Positions 1 through 8,778 are shown, counted from the stretch's first letter. The stretch is DNA of 64,000 bases from Enterococcus cecorum (GCF_023221775.1 NZ_JAKUDS010000002.1:62001-126000); one strand, 5' to 3'. Notes: generated from the sequence alone by a model not told the origin. Program-made: numbers and translations.

Positions 1-4
1 TGCT

Positions 5-151
5 TCACAACCTTATTTGACGGTGTTCGGTAGCTAGACATTTTGAAAATTCGCCCTCCCGCTTGTGCAAATCTTTAAAACTATCTGATTTTCACATCGG
101 GAGGTAAGCACGAATTTTCTCATGTCTGCCCAAGCTACCTCACAACCTTAT
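5..151. repeat. Long-stem hairpin element flanked by 12-bp direct repeats
   Basis: The 12-mer TCACAACCTTAT occurs at 5-16 and again at 140-151. Between them lies a nested set of perfect inverted arms: GGTAGCT 29-35 with 133-139, AGACAT 36-41 with 122-127, GAAAATTCG 45-53 with 111-119, and CCTCCCG 55-61 with 98-104, leaving a ~36-nt loop. It lies directly downstream of the hit stop codon. It could be a structured 3' UTR or small RNA, or a non-autonomous mobile repeat whose flanks are target duplications. I do not recognise the family. Confidence 0.6.
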
Positions 152-154
152 ACT

Positions 155-580
155 TTACTCAAAGCTTTCTCTGATTCTTTTGGCGATGGCTTCCATTAGT
201 GTTGGGTTGTATTGGTCTTGGTGGTTACCAAAGTGCATAGAGAAGTCATCGTGTGGACTAAATCTAGGAATCAAATGAATATGTGAGTGGAAAACTGATT
301 GATAGGCCACTTCACGGTTGTTATTAATAATATTTAATCCTTGCATGTCTGGGTAAGCTTTTTCTAAGGCACGCGCAATTTTAGGGATGCGGGCAAAGAC
401 TTGAGAAGCCAATTCTTCATCGTATTCAAAAATATCTTTGGCATGTTTTTTAGGTACCACTAAAGTATGGCCAGGTGTCACTTGGGTAATATCTAAAAAG
501 GCATAAACGACCTCATCTTCATAGATTTTATAGCTAGGAATTTCTCCATTAATGATTTTACAAAAAATGCAATCTTCCAT
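155..580 (-). CDS. hit: HIT family nucleotide-binding hydrolase
   Basis: Histidine-triad protein of 141 residues, the usual size for the Hint branch, whose members hydrolyse nucleoside phosphoramidates and related nucleotides in the cytoplasm. The triad H98-S-H100-I-H102 is present, preceded by the conserved N-terminal C-x2-C and the P-G-H-T-L-V-V-P-K segment. The ATG at 580 is preferred over an upstream in-frame TTG at 595 because GGAGG lies 8 nt before it, and the TTG would place the ribosome site inside the gene. It is transcribed leftward away from its neighbours, with the hairpin element just after its stop. The physiological substrate is unknown. Confidence 0.93.
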   Translation of the reverse strand: MEDCIFCKIINGEIPSYKIYEDEVVYAFLDITQVTPGHTLVVPKKHAKDIFEYDEELASQVFARIPKIARALEKAYPDMQGLNIINNNREVAYQSVFHSHIHLIPRFSPHDDFSMHFGNHQDQYNPTLMEAIAKRIRESFE

Positions 581-879
581 CAGTTTTTCCTCCAATAAAT
601 AAACGTTGTGTTGTACTTTTACTTTAACATATTTTAGGTCATTTGGTTAGTATTTACTTTGAAAATATTGGTGAAATGTCGTGGGTAAAAATGAGAATTA
701 GCAAGCCTTGTTTAATTTTTCAACCATATTCCTTGCGATAAATAAGATTTCTAAGTACAATGAATGAGGAAAGAGAATCAAAGTATAATCTATACAGTTT
801 GATATGTATGAAAATAATAGAATTTAGATGAGTAGTGGTAATTTTTATTGCCAATTGGAATTTAGGAGGACCCGTTTCA

Positions 880-1680
880 ATGTCAGTATTTAGTTTTGAT
901 CCCAGTAGTCGATTAAGTATTGTGGCTTTGCGTGTCAAAAATCGTGACCAAATGATTAATTTCTACTGCGAGATGTTAGGATTTAAGTTAAAAACCGAAG
1001 AAAATGAATTAGCGATTTTAGTAGCCGAAGATGGTAGTCATGAGCGTATTTGGCTAGAAGAAAGTCCACGTGCAACGGAACATTTTGGTGAAGTGAAGCG
1101 TCTGAACTACTATAAAGTGGAAGTGCCGACTTTATCTGAGTTTGCGGCCGTTTATTCACGTTTGGTACATGCAAAATATCCAGTCATTCAAGCTGAGTTT
1201 ACCCCTGATTTATGTCAGTTTACCATCGTGGATCCTGAAGGTAATCAGTTAGCGATTCGCACACCTGAAACAGTGAGCATTGACGAAACTTCACTTTTAA
1301 CTTCAGCTGATCCAAATAAAAAATTATCAAGCAAAGCACGGATTGCGGCACTGGGCCTTCACGCACAAGATGTCCAAGAAGAATGCCAGTTTTTAGCTGA
1401 TTTACTAGGTTTTGAGTTTGATGAAAATAATATCGCTTTTCAAACCTTAGCAGATGGCGAATTTGGAATTTCAATTGTCAAGCATGATACCGAAAACGTA
1501 AAAATCCCAAGTCATCAAATTTTAGGCTTAGATTTCTTGAAATTCCAATTACAAGATGAACAGTTTGAACAATTATTAAAACATGTTCAAGAAAGTCAAA
1601 TGAAACATTACCTTGATAGCAAACAAAAGATTTTAACGGTGTATGATCCAGTCGGTGTGGAATGGTGGTTCTTACGTTAA
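880..1680 (+). CDS. VOC family protein (two glyoxalase-like domains, CatE-like)
   Basis: 266-residue protein with two vicinal-oxygen-chelate modules, roughly residues 10-125 and 150-265, the layout of Bacillus CatE/YfiE-type ring-cleavage dioxygenases. The first module opens with L-S-I-V-A-L-R-V and the second with A-A-L-G-L-H-A. In the family a metal is held by His/Glu side chains from paired beta-alpha-beta-beta-beta units; here candidates are His in G-L-H-A and Glu in G-V-E-W-W. TAGGAGGA sits 12 nt before the ATG at 880, so an upstream in-frame GTG was rejected. It is monocistronic, followed by a strong terminator. The substrate cannot be read from sequence. Confidence 0.85.
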   Translation: MSVFSFDPSSRLSIVALRVKNRDQMINFYCEMLGFKLKTEENELAILVAEDGSHERIWLEESPRATEHFGEVKRLNYYKVEVPTLSEFAAVYSRLVHAKYPVIQAEFTPDLCQFTIVDPEGNQLAIRTPETVSIDETSLLTSADPNKKLSSKARIAALGLHAQDVQEECQFLADLLGFEFDENNIAFQTLADGEFGISIVKHDTENVKIPSHQILGLDFLKFQLQDEQFEQLLKHVQESQMKHYLDSKQKILTVYDPVGVEWWFLR

Positions 1681-1696
1681 TTGCATAATACAAAGA

Positions 1697-1746
1697 CGTC
1701 TGATTGGTTACCGGATGCATCGTCCAACCAATCAGGCGTTTTTTTA
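1697..1746 (+). terminator. Rho-independent terminator after the VOC gene
   Basis: A 13-bp stem (CGTCTGATTGGTT, 1697-1709, with 1726-1738, one mismatch) is followed by seven T residues. Confidence 0.9.
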
Positions 1747-1768
1747 TGAAAAGAGATAGAGGAGAAAT

Positions 1769-2788
1769 ATGCAAGATAATTTTTATCCAAAAACACAAGC
1801 AAAGATTCAAGAATATCTAAGAGAAAAGGTCTTTCCGGGGGTATGTTACGCAATCATTGACCAAGAAAAGGTGATTCACAAGCATTTTGGATATGCGTCT
1901 GTAATCCCCAAAAAACGAGTGATGACTGAAGATACGTTATTTGATGTGGCCTCTTTGACCAAGGTTGTTTGTACCACAACAATGATTTTAAAATTGATGG
2001 AACAAGGTGTTATCGAGATTGACCAACCTTTGAAGCAGTATCTACCAGCTTTTGGCGATGGAAGCATTACTTTACGTCATTTATTAACCCATACAGCCGA
2101 TATTGTGACTTATATTCCGAATCGTGATCAGCTCAACCAACAGGAGTTAATGCAGGCTTATTTGACATTAAAGGCAGGGGATAACTTAGGAAAAGTGGTC
2201 AAATATACTGATGCTGGGACGATTTTGTTAGGGTTCATGCTTGAAGAAATCTTTCAAAAGCCAGTCATAACTATTTTTAAAGAAGAGATTTTGGAACCAT
2301 TAGAAATGCTTAATAGCCAATTTCCGCCACTTGATACGCACTATTCAATTGCATCAACAAAAGATACTTTGTGTGGGCAAACTCATGATCCTAAAGCCCG
2401 AGTCTTAGCCGAGCATGCGGGCAATGCAGGGCTATTTACGAATTTAGCTGATTTATTAAAATTTACCCAAATGTATCTAAATGAAGGACGCTTACCTGAT
2501 GGGCGGACCTTTTTGCAAAAAGAAACGATTGCTCAGCTTTACCAAGACCAGACACCAAATAAAGAAGGAAGGCGTTCATTAGGTTGGGATTTGCGTTATG
2601 GATTTTTATTCCATACAGGCTATACGGGCACCTTTTTATGCATTGATCCTAAGTTGCAACAAGCCTTTGTTTTTCTATCTAATCGTGTTCATCCGTATGA
2701 TTTTAGACAAGCATATTTGGCGAAACGAGATGAATTAATTGCGATTTATTTAAAAGAAAAAGAAATGATTATTCAAACTAGTTTGTGA
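1769..2788 (+). CDS. Serine hydrolase, beta-lactamase (class C / PBP-like) family
   Basis: 339 residues with the penicilloyl-serine-transferase fold signatures: nucleophile motif S62-L-T-K65, a second motif Y146-T-D148 in the YxN position, and H-T-G near the C-terminus. There is no signal peptide or membrane anchor, so it is probably cytosolic or an esterase-type member rather than a true penicillin-binding protein. GGAG lies 6 nt upstream of the ATG. It is separated from the previous gene by a terminator. manA starts 45 bp downstream with no terminator between, so the two may be co-transcribed. Substrate unknown; family members include D-aminopeptidases, esterases and low-Mr PBPs. Confidence 0.85.
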   Translation: MQDNFYPKTQAKIQEYLREKVFPGVCYAIIDQEKVIHKHFGYASVIPKKRVMTEDTLFDVASLTKVVCTTTMILKLMEQGVIEIDQPLKQYLPAFGDGSITLRHLLTHTADIVTYIPNRDQLNQQELMQAYLTLKAGDNLGKVVKYTDAGTILLGFMLEEIFQKPVITIFKEEILEPLEMLNSQFPPLDTHYSIASTKDTLCGQTHDPKARVLAEHAGNAGLFTNLADLLKFTQMYLNEGRLPDGRTFLQKETIAQLYQDQTPNKEGRRSLGWDLRYGFLFHTGYTGTFLCIDPKLQQAFVFLSNRVHPYDFRQAYLAKRDELIAIYLKEKEMIIQTSL

Positions 2789-2833
2789 TATAATGGACTT
2801 GTTTGTAAACCTATACAAGAAAGAGTGATTCAT

Positions 2834-3790
2834 TTGGTAGAACCTTTATTTATGAAACCCGTATTTCAAGAAAAAATTTGGGGTGGCTCAAGATTAAATA
2901 CTGTCTTTGGTTTTGAACTTCCTAGTGATAAGATTGGCGAAGACTGGGCAATCAGTGCGCATCCTCATGGCAAAAGTGTGATTGAAAATGGTCCTTTCAA
3001 AGGTCAAACTTTAGATCAACTTTGGCAAGACCATCAAGAGTTATTCGGTCATCAATCAGAAGAAGTTTTTCCATTATTGGTGAAGATTTTGGATGCAGAA
3101 GAGGACTTATCTGTTCAAGTCCATCCTGATGACGAATATGGCAAACATCATGCTGGTGAGCTAGGAAAGACCGAGTGCTGGTATATTATTGATGCCGCGC
3201 CAGGAGCTGAAATCATTTACGGTCATCATGCGCAAACGAAAGAAGAATTAGCTGAAATGATTCAAGAGGGGCGCTGGGATGATTTATTAAAACATGTGCC
3301 AGTGCGAAAAGGGGATTTCTTCTTTGTTCCGAGTGGGACGATGCATGCGATTGGTAAAGGAATCATGATTTTAGAAACCCAACAAAGCTCAGACACGACT
3401 TATCGGGTGTATGATTATGACCGCAAAGATGCACAAGGAAATACACGTGAATTACACATCCAACAATCCATCGACGTTACCAATGTCCCTGACCATGCGC
3501 CAGAATTAGCGATTAAAGAAGTACGTAAAGGTAACAGTGCGATTACCACTTATCTTCAAACTGAATTTTTCAATGTCTATGAATGGCTTGTGAAGGGAGA
3601 ATGTTCTTTCAAAGCTTTTGCGCCGTATACTTTGATGACGGTGATTGAAGGTTTTGGTTACCTAGTCGTGGATGGCAAAGAATATGAATTAAACATGGGC
3701 ACAAGCTGTATTTTGCCAAATCAAGTGAAGGAATGGCAAATTAAAGGCGATGTCAGAATAATTGCCTCTGATACAGCGAAGAATAATTAG
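2834..3790 (+). CDS. manA: Mannose-6-phosphate isomerase, class I
   Basis: Interconverts mannose-6-phosphate and fructose-6-phosphate in the cytoplasm. The 318-residue cupin-type protein carries the zinc-site block V-Q-V-H-P-D-D, the T-E-C-W-Y segment and a C-terminal cupin half. I place the start at the TTG at 2834 because it gives the family N-terminus M-V-E-P-L-F, with AAGAAAGAGTG just upstream. An in-frame GTG at 2825 would add three residues and cannot be excluded. The gene ends in a strong terminator. Confidence 0.95.
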   Translation: MVEPLFMKPVFQEKIWGGSRLNTVFGFELPSDKIGEDWAISAHPHGKSVIENGPFKGQTLDQLWQDHQELFGHQSEEVFPLLVKILDAEEDLSVQVHPDDEYGKHHAGELGKTECWYIIDAAPGAEIIYGHHAQTKEELAEMIQEGRWDDLLKHVPVRKGDFFFVPSGTMHAIGKGIMILETQQSSDTTYRVYDYDRKDAQGNTRELHIQQSIDVTNVPDHAPELAIKEVRKGNSAITTYLQTEFFNVYEWLVKGECSFKAFAPYTLMTVIEGFGYLVVDGKEYELNMGTSCILPNQVKEWQIKGDVRIIASDTAKNN

Positions 3791-3797
3791 TTCTTTT

Positions 3798-3829
3798 AGA
3801 GCTGTTCGTGATGAGCAGCTCTTTTTTTA
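3798..3829 (+). terminator. Terminator after manA
   Basis: Stem AGAGCTG (3798-3804) pairs with CAGCTCT (3816-3822) and is followed by a T-run. Confidence 0.88.
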
Positions 3830-3908
3830 TTAACGGTAAATTTGGTTCATTGGAAATCATCAATCCGAACGAAGCAGAAAAAAAGTAATTCGTCAAGGCA
3901 ATTTGTTG

Positions 3909-3936
3909 TTGAATTCACGAAAAAACACGGTAAAAT
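3909..3936 (+). promoter_or_regulatory. Sigma-70 type promoter of the stress protein gene
   Basis: TTGAAT (3909-3914) and TAAAAT (3931-3936) are separated by 16 bp, ending 27 bp before the ATG of the universal stress gene. Confidence 0.6.
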
Positions 3937-3963
3937 AAAGGTATAGGAAAGAAGGGATGTCGT

Positions 3964-4422
3964 ATGGCAAATTATCGTAGAATTTTGGTACCAATCGATG
4001 GTTCCATTTTAGCGGATTTAGCTTATCAAAAAGCAAAACGTTATGCCCAACAAACGAATGCACACTTAATCGTATTATCTGTTGTCGATACATCTGGAAT
4101 CGCAATGCATGATTACGGCGGTGGATTCGAAATTGATCCATTAATGAATACCGCAAAGGAATTTCTAGAAGATTATGCTGAAGATGCAGCCAAAGATAAT
4201 ATTAATTGTAAAACGATTCTAGAAGTAGGTAGTGCTAAAAATGCCATTCTAGAAACGGCTAAAGATCAAAATGCCGATTTAATCATGATGGGGGCAAGTG
4301 GTACGAACTCATTTACCCGTCTATTCATCGGTTCTACAACTGATTTTATCGTTCAAAATTCAAAAGTGGATGTATTCGTAGTGAAAACCCACATGGACAA
4401 CACTACTCGTCCAACCCATTAA
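3964..4422 (+). CDS. Universal stress protein UspA family
   Basis: 152-residue single-domain Usp. The ATP-binding signature G-x2-G-x9-G-S is visible as M-G-A-S-G ... F-I-G-S-T near residues 116-130, so this is likely a nucleotide-binding member. The N-terminal strand I-L-V-P-I-D-G-S is typical. It is monocistronic, with its own promoter and a terminator on both sides. A second, divergent paralogue lies at 58194-58670 on the other strand. Usp proteins modulate stress survival; no specific partner is indicated here. Confidence 0.92.
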   Translation: MANYRRILVPIDGSILADLAYQKAKRYAQQTNAHLIVLSVVDTSGIAMHDYGGGFEIDPLMNTAKEFLEDYAEDAAKDNINCKTILEVGSAKNAILETAKDQNADLIMMGASGTNSFTRLFIGSTTDFIVQNSKVDVFVVKTHMDNTTRPTH

Positions 4423-4458
4423 TTTAGCTCTTATCAAGTTTTTGTAATTGTTTACTTT

Positions 4459-4503
4459 AAAAAAGCAAATCCGTCTGCCCCAACAGATAGATTTGCTTTT
4501 TTG
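4459..4503. terminator. Bidirectional terminator between usp and the DUF4288 gene
   Basis: AAAAAAGCAAAT (4459-4470) pairs with ATTTGCTTTTTT (4491-4502). A-runs and T-runs on both sides suit both converging genes. Confidence 0.85.
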
Positions 4504-4514
4504 ATTTTTGTTAT

Positions 4515-4882
4515 TTAATCATTTTCCTGATCTTCATACACGTAATCGGAAAAATATTTTTCAAGAATTTCTTCGCGAGTACTATCAAAGTCATCCGCAA
4601 AATATCTACTATATACTTCAAGCGGCGTATGGATGTTTTCGGGAACTTCTTCAACTAATTCAAAACAGTCGATTATTTTACTTACTTGCCAAAAATCAAG
4701 TGTATCGTCAGCTGTTTGATAAGGTTCTTCGGTCAAATGTTGCTTACAATACTCAATTAGTGTCGCTTTATCAGGTTTTACTGGAAATTGGACTAAAACG
4801 ATGCGATGTTCATAAGCTTTTCTAGAGATTTTTGTTTTTGCCTCAAAAGCTTCAAATAATAAACTTAAAGAAAATAGGCCAT
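4515..4882 (-). pseudogene. Frameshifted DUF4288-like gene
   Basis: Reading leftward, an ATG at 4882 with GGGGA 4 nt upstream opens M-A-Y-F and then hits a stop after five codons. Shifting one base at the TTTT run (plus-strand 4871-4874) restores one continuous frame of about 122 residues to the stop at 4515. That frame reads F-S-L-S-L-L-F-E-A-F-E-A near its start and D-F-W-Q-V-S-K-I-I-D near the middle, as in DUF4288 proteins. The downstream part survives as an acidic open frame. This is either a one-base deletion (recent pseudogene), a sequencing error in the homopolymer, or less likely programmed slippage. Confidence 0.7.
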
Positions 4883-5000
4883 GCTATCCCCTACTTTCTA
4901 CATTCTATATTGATTATACCATATGGAAGTTAGATTCAGTATTTCTTTCTTCTTTGAGATTCGTTATAATGAAAAAAATGAACAAAAGGAGCCGGATAAA

Positions 5001-5480
5001 ATGATAACAGCAATTTGGGCGCAAGATAAAAATGGTTTGATTGGTAAGGATGGGTTATTACCATGGAAATTACCGAATGATTTGAATTTTTTTAAGAGCA
5101 AAACGATGAACGGGACCTTAGTGATGGGGCGAAAAACGTATGAAGGGCTAGGCAAAAGATCCAAAGCTTATAAGAAGATTTATGTTTGCACCCGTCAAAA
5201 TGAGTTGCCACTATATGAAAATGCTGAAATTATTCACTCACCAGAAGAAGTCTTAGCTGTAGAAGACTTGCACGTTGGGGGCGGTGGCGATATTTTTCGC
5301 TTATTCTTGCCATATACCGATGTGATTTATCGTACATTGATTGATGCGGAATTTACAGGCGATGCGTATATTGGCGAGATTGATTTTAGTGATTTTGAGC
5401 TAGTCGAAGAAATTCCTGGCGTGTTAGACGAAGAAAATATTTATCCCCATGTCTTTCAAAAATGGGTGAGAAAACAATAA
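5001..5480 (+). CDS. folA: Dihydrofolate reductase
   Basis: Reduces dihydrofolate to tetrahydrofolate with NADPH; target of trimethoprim. 159 residues, normal length. The hallmark N-terminus M-I-T-A-I-W-A-Q-D-K-N-G-L-I-G, the W-K-L-P-N-D substrate segment and the cofactor loops V-M-G-R-K-T-Y and G-G-G-G-D-I are present. The start is the ATG at 5001, preceded by AAAGGAG; the open frame extends further upstream but without homology or a ribosome site. thyA, often its partner, is not adjacent. A terminator follows. Confidence 0.95.
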   Translation: MITAIWAQDKNGLIGKDGLLPWKLPNDLNFFKSKTMNGTLVMGRKTYEGLGKRSKAYKKIYVCTRQNELPLYENAEIIHSPEEVLAVEDLHVGGGGDIFRLFLPYTDVIYRTLIDAEFTGDAYIGEIDFSDFELVEEIPGVLDEENIYPHVFQKWVRKQ

Positions 5481-5483
5481 TAA

Positions 5484-5530
5484 AACACCCCCACCTCTTA
5501 AGTTGGATATTGGCTTAAAAGGTGGGGGTT
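5484..5530. terminator. Bidirectional terminator between folA and psuG
   Basis: AACACCCCCACC pairs with GGTGGGGGTT, extended by CTTAAG-like inner pairs. It lies between two convergent genes. Confidence 0.85.
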
Positions 5531-5534
5531 GTGA

Positions 5535-6446
5535 TTATAATTTTTGATAACTTACAGCTAATTGGGCGCCGACTTTCGCATTGTTTTTCACTAGTGCGAT
5601 ATTAGCGGCTAAACTCTTGCCATCAGTGATATCTTTAATTTTACCAAGTAGGAATGGGGTGATTTCTTTACCAACAATTCCTTTTTCATCGGCTTCTTTT
5701 AGGGCTTGGTCGATTGCGGAGTTGATATAAGCTTCATCCATTGAATATTCTTCAGGGATTGGATTGGCTACTAAAGCGCCACCGTGTAGACCTAAATCCC
5801 ATTTCGCTTTCAAGGCTTTTGCTAATTCTTCTGGATTTTGGATATTGTATTGTAAAGCAAATGGACTTGTTCTTGAGAAGAAAGATGGTAGATAATCTGT
5901 TTGGTAACCATAAACCGGCACACCTTTTGTTTCAAGATATTCTAATGTTAATCCAAGGTCTAAGATTGATTTTGCCCCAGCACAAACAACAGCGACATCA
6001 GTCATTGATAATTCTTCTAAGTCCGCAGAAATATCCATTGAAGTTTCGGCGCCACGATGCACCCCACCGATACCGCCAGTGACAAAGACTGAAATGCCGG
6101 CTAGTTCCGCAGCTATCATTGTCGCAGCAACTGTGGTAGCACCTAGTTGTTTCGTCGCTAAAATATAGCCCATGTCACGGCGCGAAACTTTAGCCACGTT
6201 TTTACTATTGCCAAACATTTCTAATTCTTCATCAGATAATCCAATTTTAATTTGACCATCGATTAAAGCAATCGTTGCTGGACAAGCCCCATGGTCACGA
6301 ATGATTTGTTCAACTTCACGTGCGGTTTGGACATTTTGTGGATAAGGCATACCATGTGAGATAATAGTTGATTCTAAGGCAACAATTGCTTTACCTTCTT
6401 CTTTTGCTGCTAAGACTTCTTTAGAAAATGATAAATATTGGTTCAT
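5535..6446 (-). CDS. psuG: Pseudouridine-5'-phosphate glycosidase
   Basis: Cleaves pseudouridine 5'-phosphate to uracil and ribose 5-phosphate, completing pseudouridine salvage after the kinase. 303 residues, the normal family size. Conserved blocks include [13 protein letters not shown] near the N-terminus (catalytic Glu region), the [10 protein letters not shown] segment, and C-A-G-A-K-S-I-L-D carrying the Lys that forms a covalent adduct with the sugar in the family. Its ATG overlaps the stop of psuK by 4 bp, so the two genes are translationally coupled. Confidence 0.95.
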   Translation of the reverse strand: MNQYLSFSKEVLAAKEEGKAIVALESTIISHGMPYPQNVQTAREVEQIIRDHGACPATIALIDGQIKIGLSDEELEMFGNSKNVAKVSRRDMGYILATKQLGATTVAATMIAAELAGISVFVTGGIGGVHRGAETSMDISADLEELSMTDVAVVCAGAKSILDLGLTLEYLETKGVPVYGYQTDYLPSFFSRTSPFALQYNIQNPEELAKALKAKWDLGLHGGALVANPIPEEYSMDEAYINSAIDQALKEADEKGIVGKEITPFLLGKIKDITDGKSLAANIALVKNNAKVGAQLAVSYQKL

Positions 6447-7549
6447 AATGCAAGTTCCTCTCTATTTTGAATTAATTTTTCTTTGGTTAAATCCGTGCGT
6501 ACCGTATGCATACAACGGATCGTAAATACCGCATTGGTTGTCGCAAACTTCAAACAATCAGCCAGCGTTCCTCCGTTTAGCCAACTATCGATAAAGGCAC
6601 CACTAAATGCATCGCCAGCACCTGTGACATCGATAATTTTTTCAACACAGATGGCAGCTTGATAGGCTTTTTCTCCTGTTTGACTCATCGCCATGGCTCC
6701 CTGTTGTCCATTGGTAATGACGATATTTTCTACGCCTAAATCTAGCCATTTTTGCATTGCGTTTTGCCAAGATTGCGTATCGGTGATTTGCGTGTCCAGG
6801 AAGGTTTCACTTTCATCGCGATTGGCAATGAGTAGACTCACTCCCGCTAAATCTTTAGGTAAGTGGGCCATTTTAGGTGAGGAGACTGGAATGACAATCA
6901 CTGGAATTTGATATTGTTTGCCAAATTGAATGATAAAATGCAACGTTTCAGCCGGACAATTCAAATCGATAATAATCGCGCGTGCCCCGTGTAAAAGTGG
7001 TAAATTAAGTTGAATCACTTCCGGCGTGAGTAAATCATACGCTGACATATCCGCTAAAGCCACCGCCATATTGCCATCTGCGTCGAGTACTGCGGTATAA
7101 GATCCAGTCGCCACTTCTTCTGTTTGATAGATGGCATCGAGATTCATGAAAGATTGCGAGTGTTGCTTAATCGCTTCAAAATCACTATCTTTCCCGCAAA
7201 CAGACAGTAAAGAGATTGAATGGCCGAGTCTACCAAGATTTTCAGCAATATTTCTCGCCACGCCACCGATGCTCAAAGCTGATGTCGCAGGATTAGAAGT
7301 GGCAGGTTGGAGTGGCGCTAAACTTTGTAATTTACGATCGACATTGGCGCCTCCGATACATACCAAATAATCTTTTTCATTCACGACATAGGCTCTCCCC
7401 AGTAGATATTTTTCCTCAATCAAACGGGAAATCATATTTGCCACCGTTGAGCGTGAGAGATTCATCTTTTCGGCGAGTTCTTGTTGCGAAAAATAAGGAT
7501 TCGTCTTGATTAAATTAAATAGTTGCGCTTCTTTTTCTGATAAAGTCAT
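6443..7549 (-). CDS. psuK: Pseudouridine kinase with N-terminal winged-helix domain (PfkB family)
   Basis: Phosphorylates pseudouridine to supply PsuG. 368 residues: an HTH domain at about 1-58 ([15 protein letters not shown] recognition region), then a PfkB sugar-kinase domain from about residue 65. The latter has V-C-I-G-G-A-N-V-D at its start and the catalytic anion-hole motif D-V-T-G-A-G-D-A-F near residue 315. The fused HTH suggests the kinase also acts as a regulator of its own operon. Strong operon link to psuG (ATGA overlap). Confidence 0.93.
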   Translation of the reverse strand: MTLSEKEAQLFNLIKTNPYFSQQELAEKMNLSRSTVANMISRLIEEKYLLGRAYVVNEKDYLVCIGGANVDRKLQSLAPLQPATSNPATSALSIGGVARNIAENLGRLGHSISLLSVCGKDSDFEAIKQHSQSFMNLDAIYQTEEVATGSYTAVLDADGNMAVALADMSAYDLLTPEVIQLNLPLLHGARAIIIDLNCPAETLHFIIQFGKQYQIPVIVIPVSSPKMAHLPKDLAGVSLLIANRDESETFLDTQITDTQSWQNAMQKWLDLGVENIVITNGQQGAMAMSQTGEKAYQAAICVEKIIDVTGAGDAFSGAFIDSWLNGGTLADCLKFATTNAVFTIRCMHTVRTDLTKEKLIQNREELAL

Positions 7550-7584
7550 GCAATCACCTTCTTTTAACCAAAATAAGATTTAGG

Positions 7585-7626
7585 ACATTTGTTTGTGGTT
7601 CTAAACATTTGTTCGATGCCATTATA
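7585..7626 (-). promoter_or_regulatory. psuKG promoter -10 with a tandem operator-like repeat
   Basis: On the leftward strand a TATAAT hexamer (plus 7621-7626) is followed by two copies of a 9-mer, plus-strand ACATTTGTT at 7585-7593 and 7605-7613, exactly 20 bp apart. They would lie just downstream of the transcription start, a natural position for a repressor. The -35 is weak. The DNA-binding domain on PsuK is an obvious candidate ligand, by inference only. Confidence 0.5.
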
Positions 7627-7916
7627 ATGCTGTGAATGATAAAAGAAAAGAGTTATTTTTACTAGAACTATTTTGTAAACTGTTTTACTATTTGATGAAA
7701 TGTTATTGTCTAGTTTTATGGTTGATATATTAGTAAAGGTTTTAGAATTTTGATAAGAAAATAAAAATTATTTTTGAAAAAAGTTGAGGTTTTATGATGT
7801 AGAGTGTTTGTTATGAAAAGTGTGGCATAACTATCTTATTTTCTCGAGGTGAAAAAGCGGATTTTATACATGAATCATGCTATATTTAGGAAAAATGATA
7901 GAAAGTAGGATAATAA
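7627..7916. other. Gene-free AT-rich intergenic region
   Basis: Divergent spacer between psuK and the SRPBCC gene. It must hold the promoter of the rightward gene (TATACAT and TATATT hexamers near 7868-7888 are candidates), but I see no convincing -35, no coding frame and no RNA structure. Confidence 0.5.
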
Positions 7917-8336
7917 ATGGCAGAAATCATCCATATTCAAGTAGATGTACAAGGAGATTTAGCGACTATTTGGCATTACTGGAATGAACCTAAACACATT
8001 GAGCAATGGAATAGTGCTTCTCCCGATTGGCATACAGTAAATGTGAAAAATGATTTACGTGTAGGTGGCAGCTTAACCTCACGCATGGAAGCGAAAGATG
8101 GCTCAATGGGATTTGATTTTGGTGGGATTTATACTGAGATCGTTGAAAATCAAAAAATCGCTTATACTTTAGGGGATGGTCGTAAGGTAGAGGTCTATTT
8201 TGAAGAAACACAACCAGGTGTTGTTCAAGTGGTAGAAAAGTTAGATCCGGAGAGTGAAAATCCAGTTGAATTTCAAAAACAAGGTTGGCAAGCCATTCTG
8301 AATCATTTCAAGGAATATGTAGAAGAAAATGTATAA
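7917..8336 (+). CDS. SRPBCC family protein (AHSA1-like)
   Basis: 139-residue START/Bet v1-like protein of the Aha1 C-terminal-domain type. It opens with a beta strand and the W-x-Y-W-N-E-P-K-H-I-E-Q-W-N block typical of the family, contains a G-G-S-L-T-S-R-M-E-A strand, and ends in the long C-terminal helix (G-W-Q-A-I-L-N-H-F). Bacterial members bind hydrophobic ligands of unknown identity and often follow stress. AGTAGGA precedes the ATG. It is a single gene ending in a bidirectional terminator. Confidence 0.85.
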   Translation: MAEIIHIQVDVQGDLATIWHYWNEPKHIEQWNSASPDWHTVNVKNDLRVGGSLTSRMEAKDGSMGFDFGGIYTEIVENQKIAYTLGDGRKVEVYFEETQPGVVQVVEKLDPESENPVEFQKQGWQAILNHFKEYVEENV

Positions 8337-8340
8337 CAAC

Positions 8341-8386
8341 AAAACAAGACTAGGCACGTAAATTTTCCGCCCTAGTCTTTTGTTTG
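8341..8386. terminator. Bidirectional terminator
   Basis: AAACAAGACTAGG (about 8342-8353) pairs with CCTAGTCTTTTGTTT (8371-8385). It lies between convergent genes and overlaps the thioesterase stop codon. Confidence 0.85.
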
Positions 8387-8746
8387 TGCTTTTTGCGTCA
8401 TGAGAGTGCAGCGTCCAACGGCAATTTTTTGCTCTTTTTGATAAACGGTGGCTTGCCAGACCTGAATCGTGCGTCCAACTTTATCAGGATTTGCGCGGAT
8501 GGTTAATTCTCCTGAAGTGACTGCTCGCAAGTGATTGACTTGTAAATCGACACCGACGCAATATTCATTGGATTTTACATTTTGATTTGCGCCGAGACTA
8601 CAGGCGGTTTCGATTAAGACGCCATTCATTCCACCGTGCATGATGCCAAAGGGTTGTTTATGGATATCACGTACCATAAGGGCAAGTTCGACTTGTTCTG
8701 GGGTAGTTTGCTTGATTTGAATATCGAGATGTTCTAATAAATTCAT
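8372..8746 (-). CDS. Hotdog-fold thioesterase, PaaI/YdiI type (possible DHNA-CoA thioesterase MenI)
   Basis: 124-residue hotdog protein. The signature H-G-G-M-N-G-V-L-I-E-T places Glu46 where YdiI/MenI-type acyl-CoA thioesterases keep their catalytic carboxylate. The family hydrolyses aromatic acyl-CoAs, including 1,4-dihydroxy-2-naphthoyl-CoA. The complete men operon starts 1 kb away and otherwise lacks this step, so a MenI role is a reasonable inference. It is not in the same transcript (opposite strand). GGAGG lies 8 nt before the ATG and a TGCTATAAT extended -10 lies upstream. Confidence 0.8.
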   Translation of the reverse strand: MNLLEHLDIQIKQTTPEQVELALMVRDIHKQPFGIMHGGMNGVLIETACSLGANQNVKSNEYCVGVDLQVNHLRAVTSGELTIRANPDKVGRTIQVWQATVYQKEQKIAVGRCTLMTQKAQTKD

Positions 8747-8769
8747 GGGTATTCCTCCGTTTTTTTCTC

Positions 8770-8778
8770 ATTATAGCA
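8770..8778 (-). promoter_or_regulatory. Extended -10 promoter of the thioesterase gene
   Basis: Leftward TGCTATAAT (plus-strand ATTATAGCA) about 25 bp upstream of the start codon. It is an extended -10 with no clear -35. Confidence 0.6.

Noticed and set aside
3812-3888. Short frame ending I-N-P-N-E-A-E-K-K after the manA terminator
   Set aside because: It has a C-terminal-tail look, but begins inside the terminator and has no ribosome site; too short to distinguish from chance.
4508-4825. 105-aa rightward open frame
   Set aside because: It is the antisense shadow of the frameshifted DUF4288 gene, which has the better start, ribosome site and family match.
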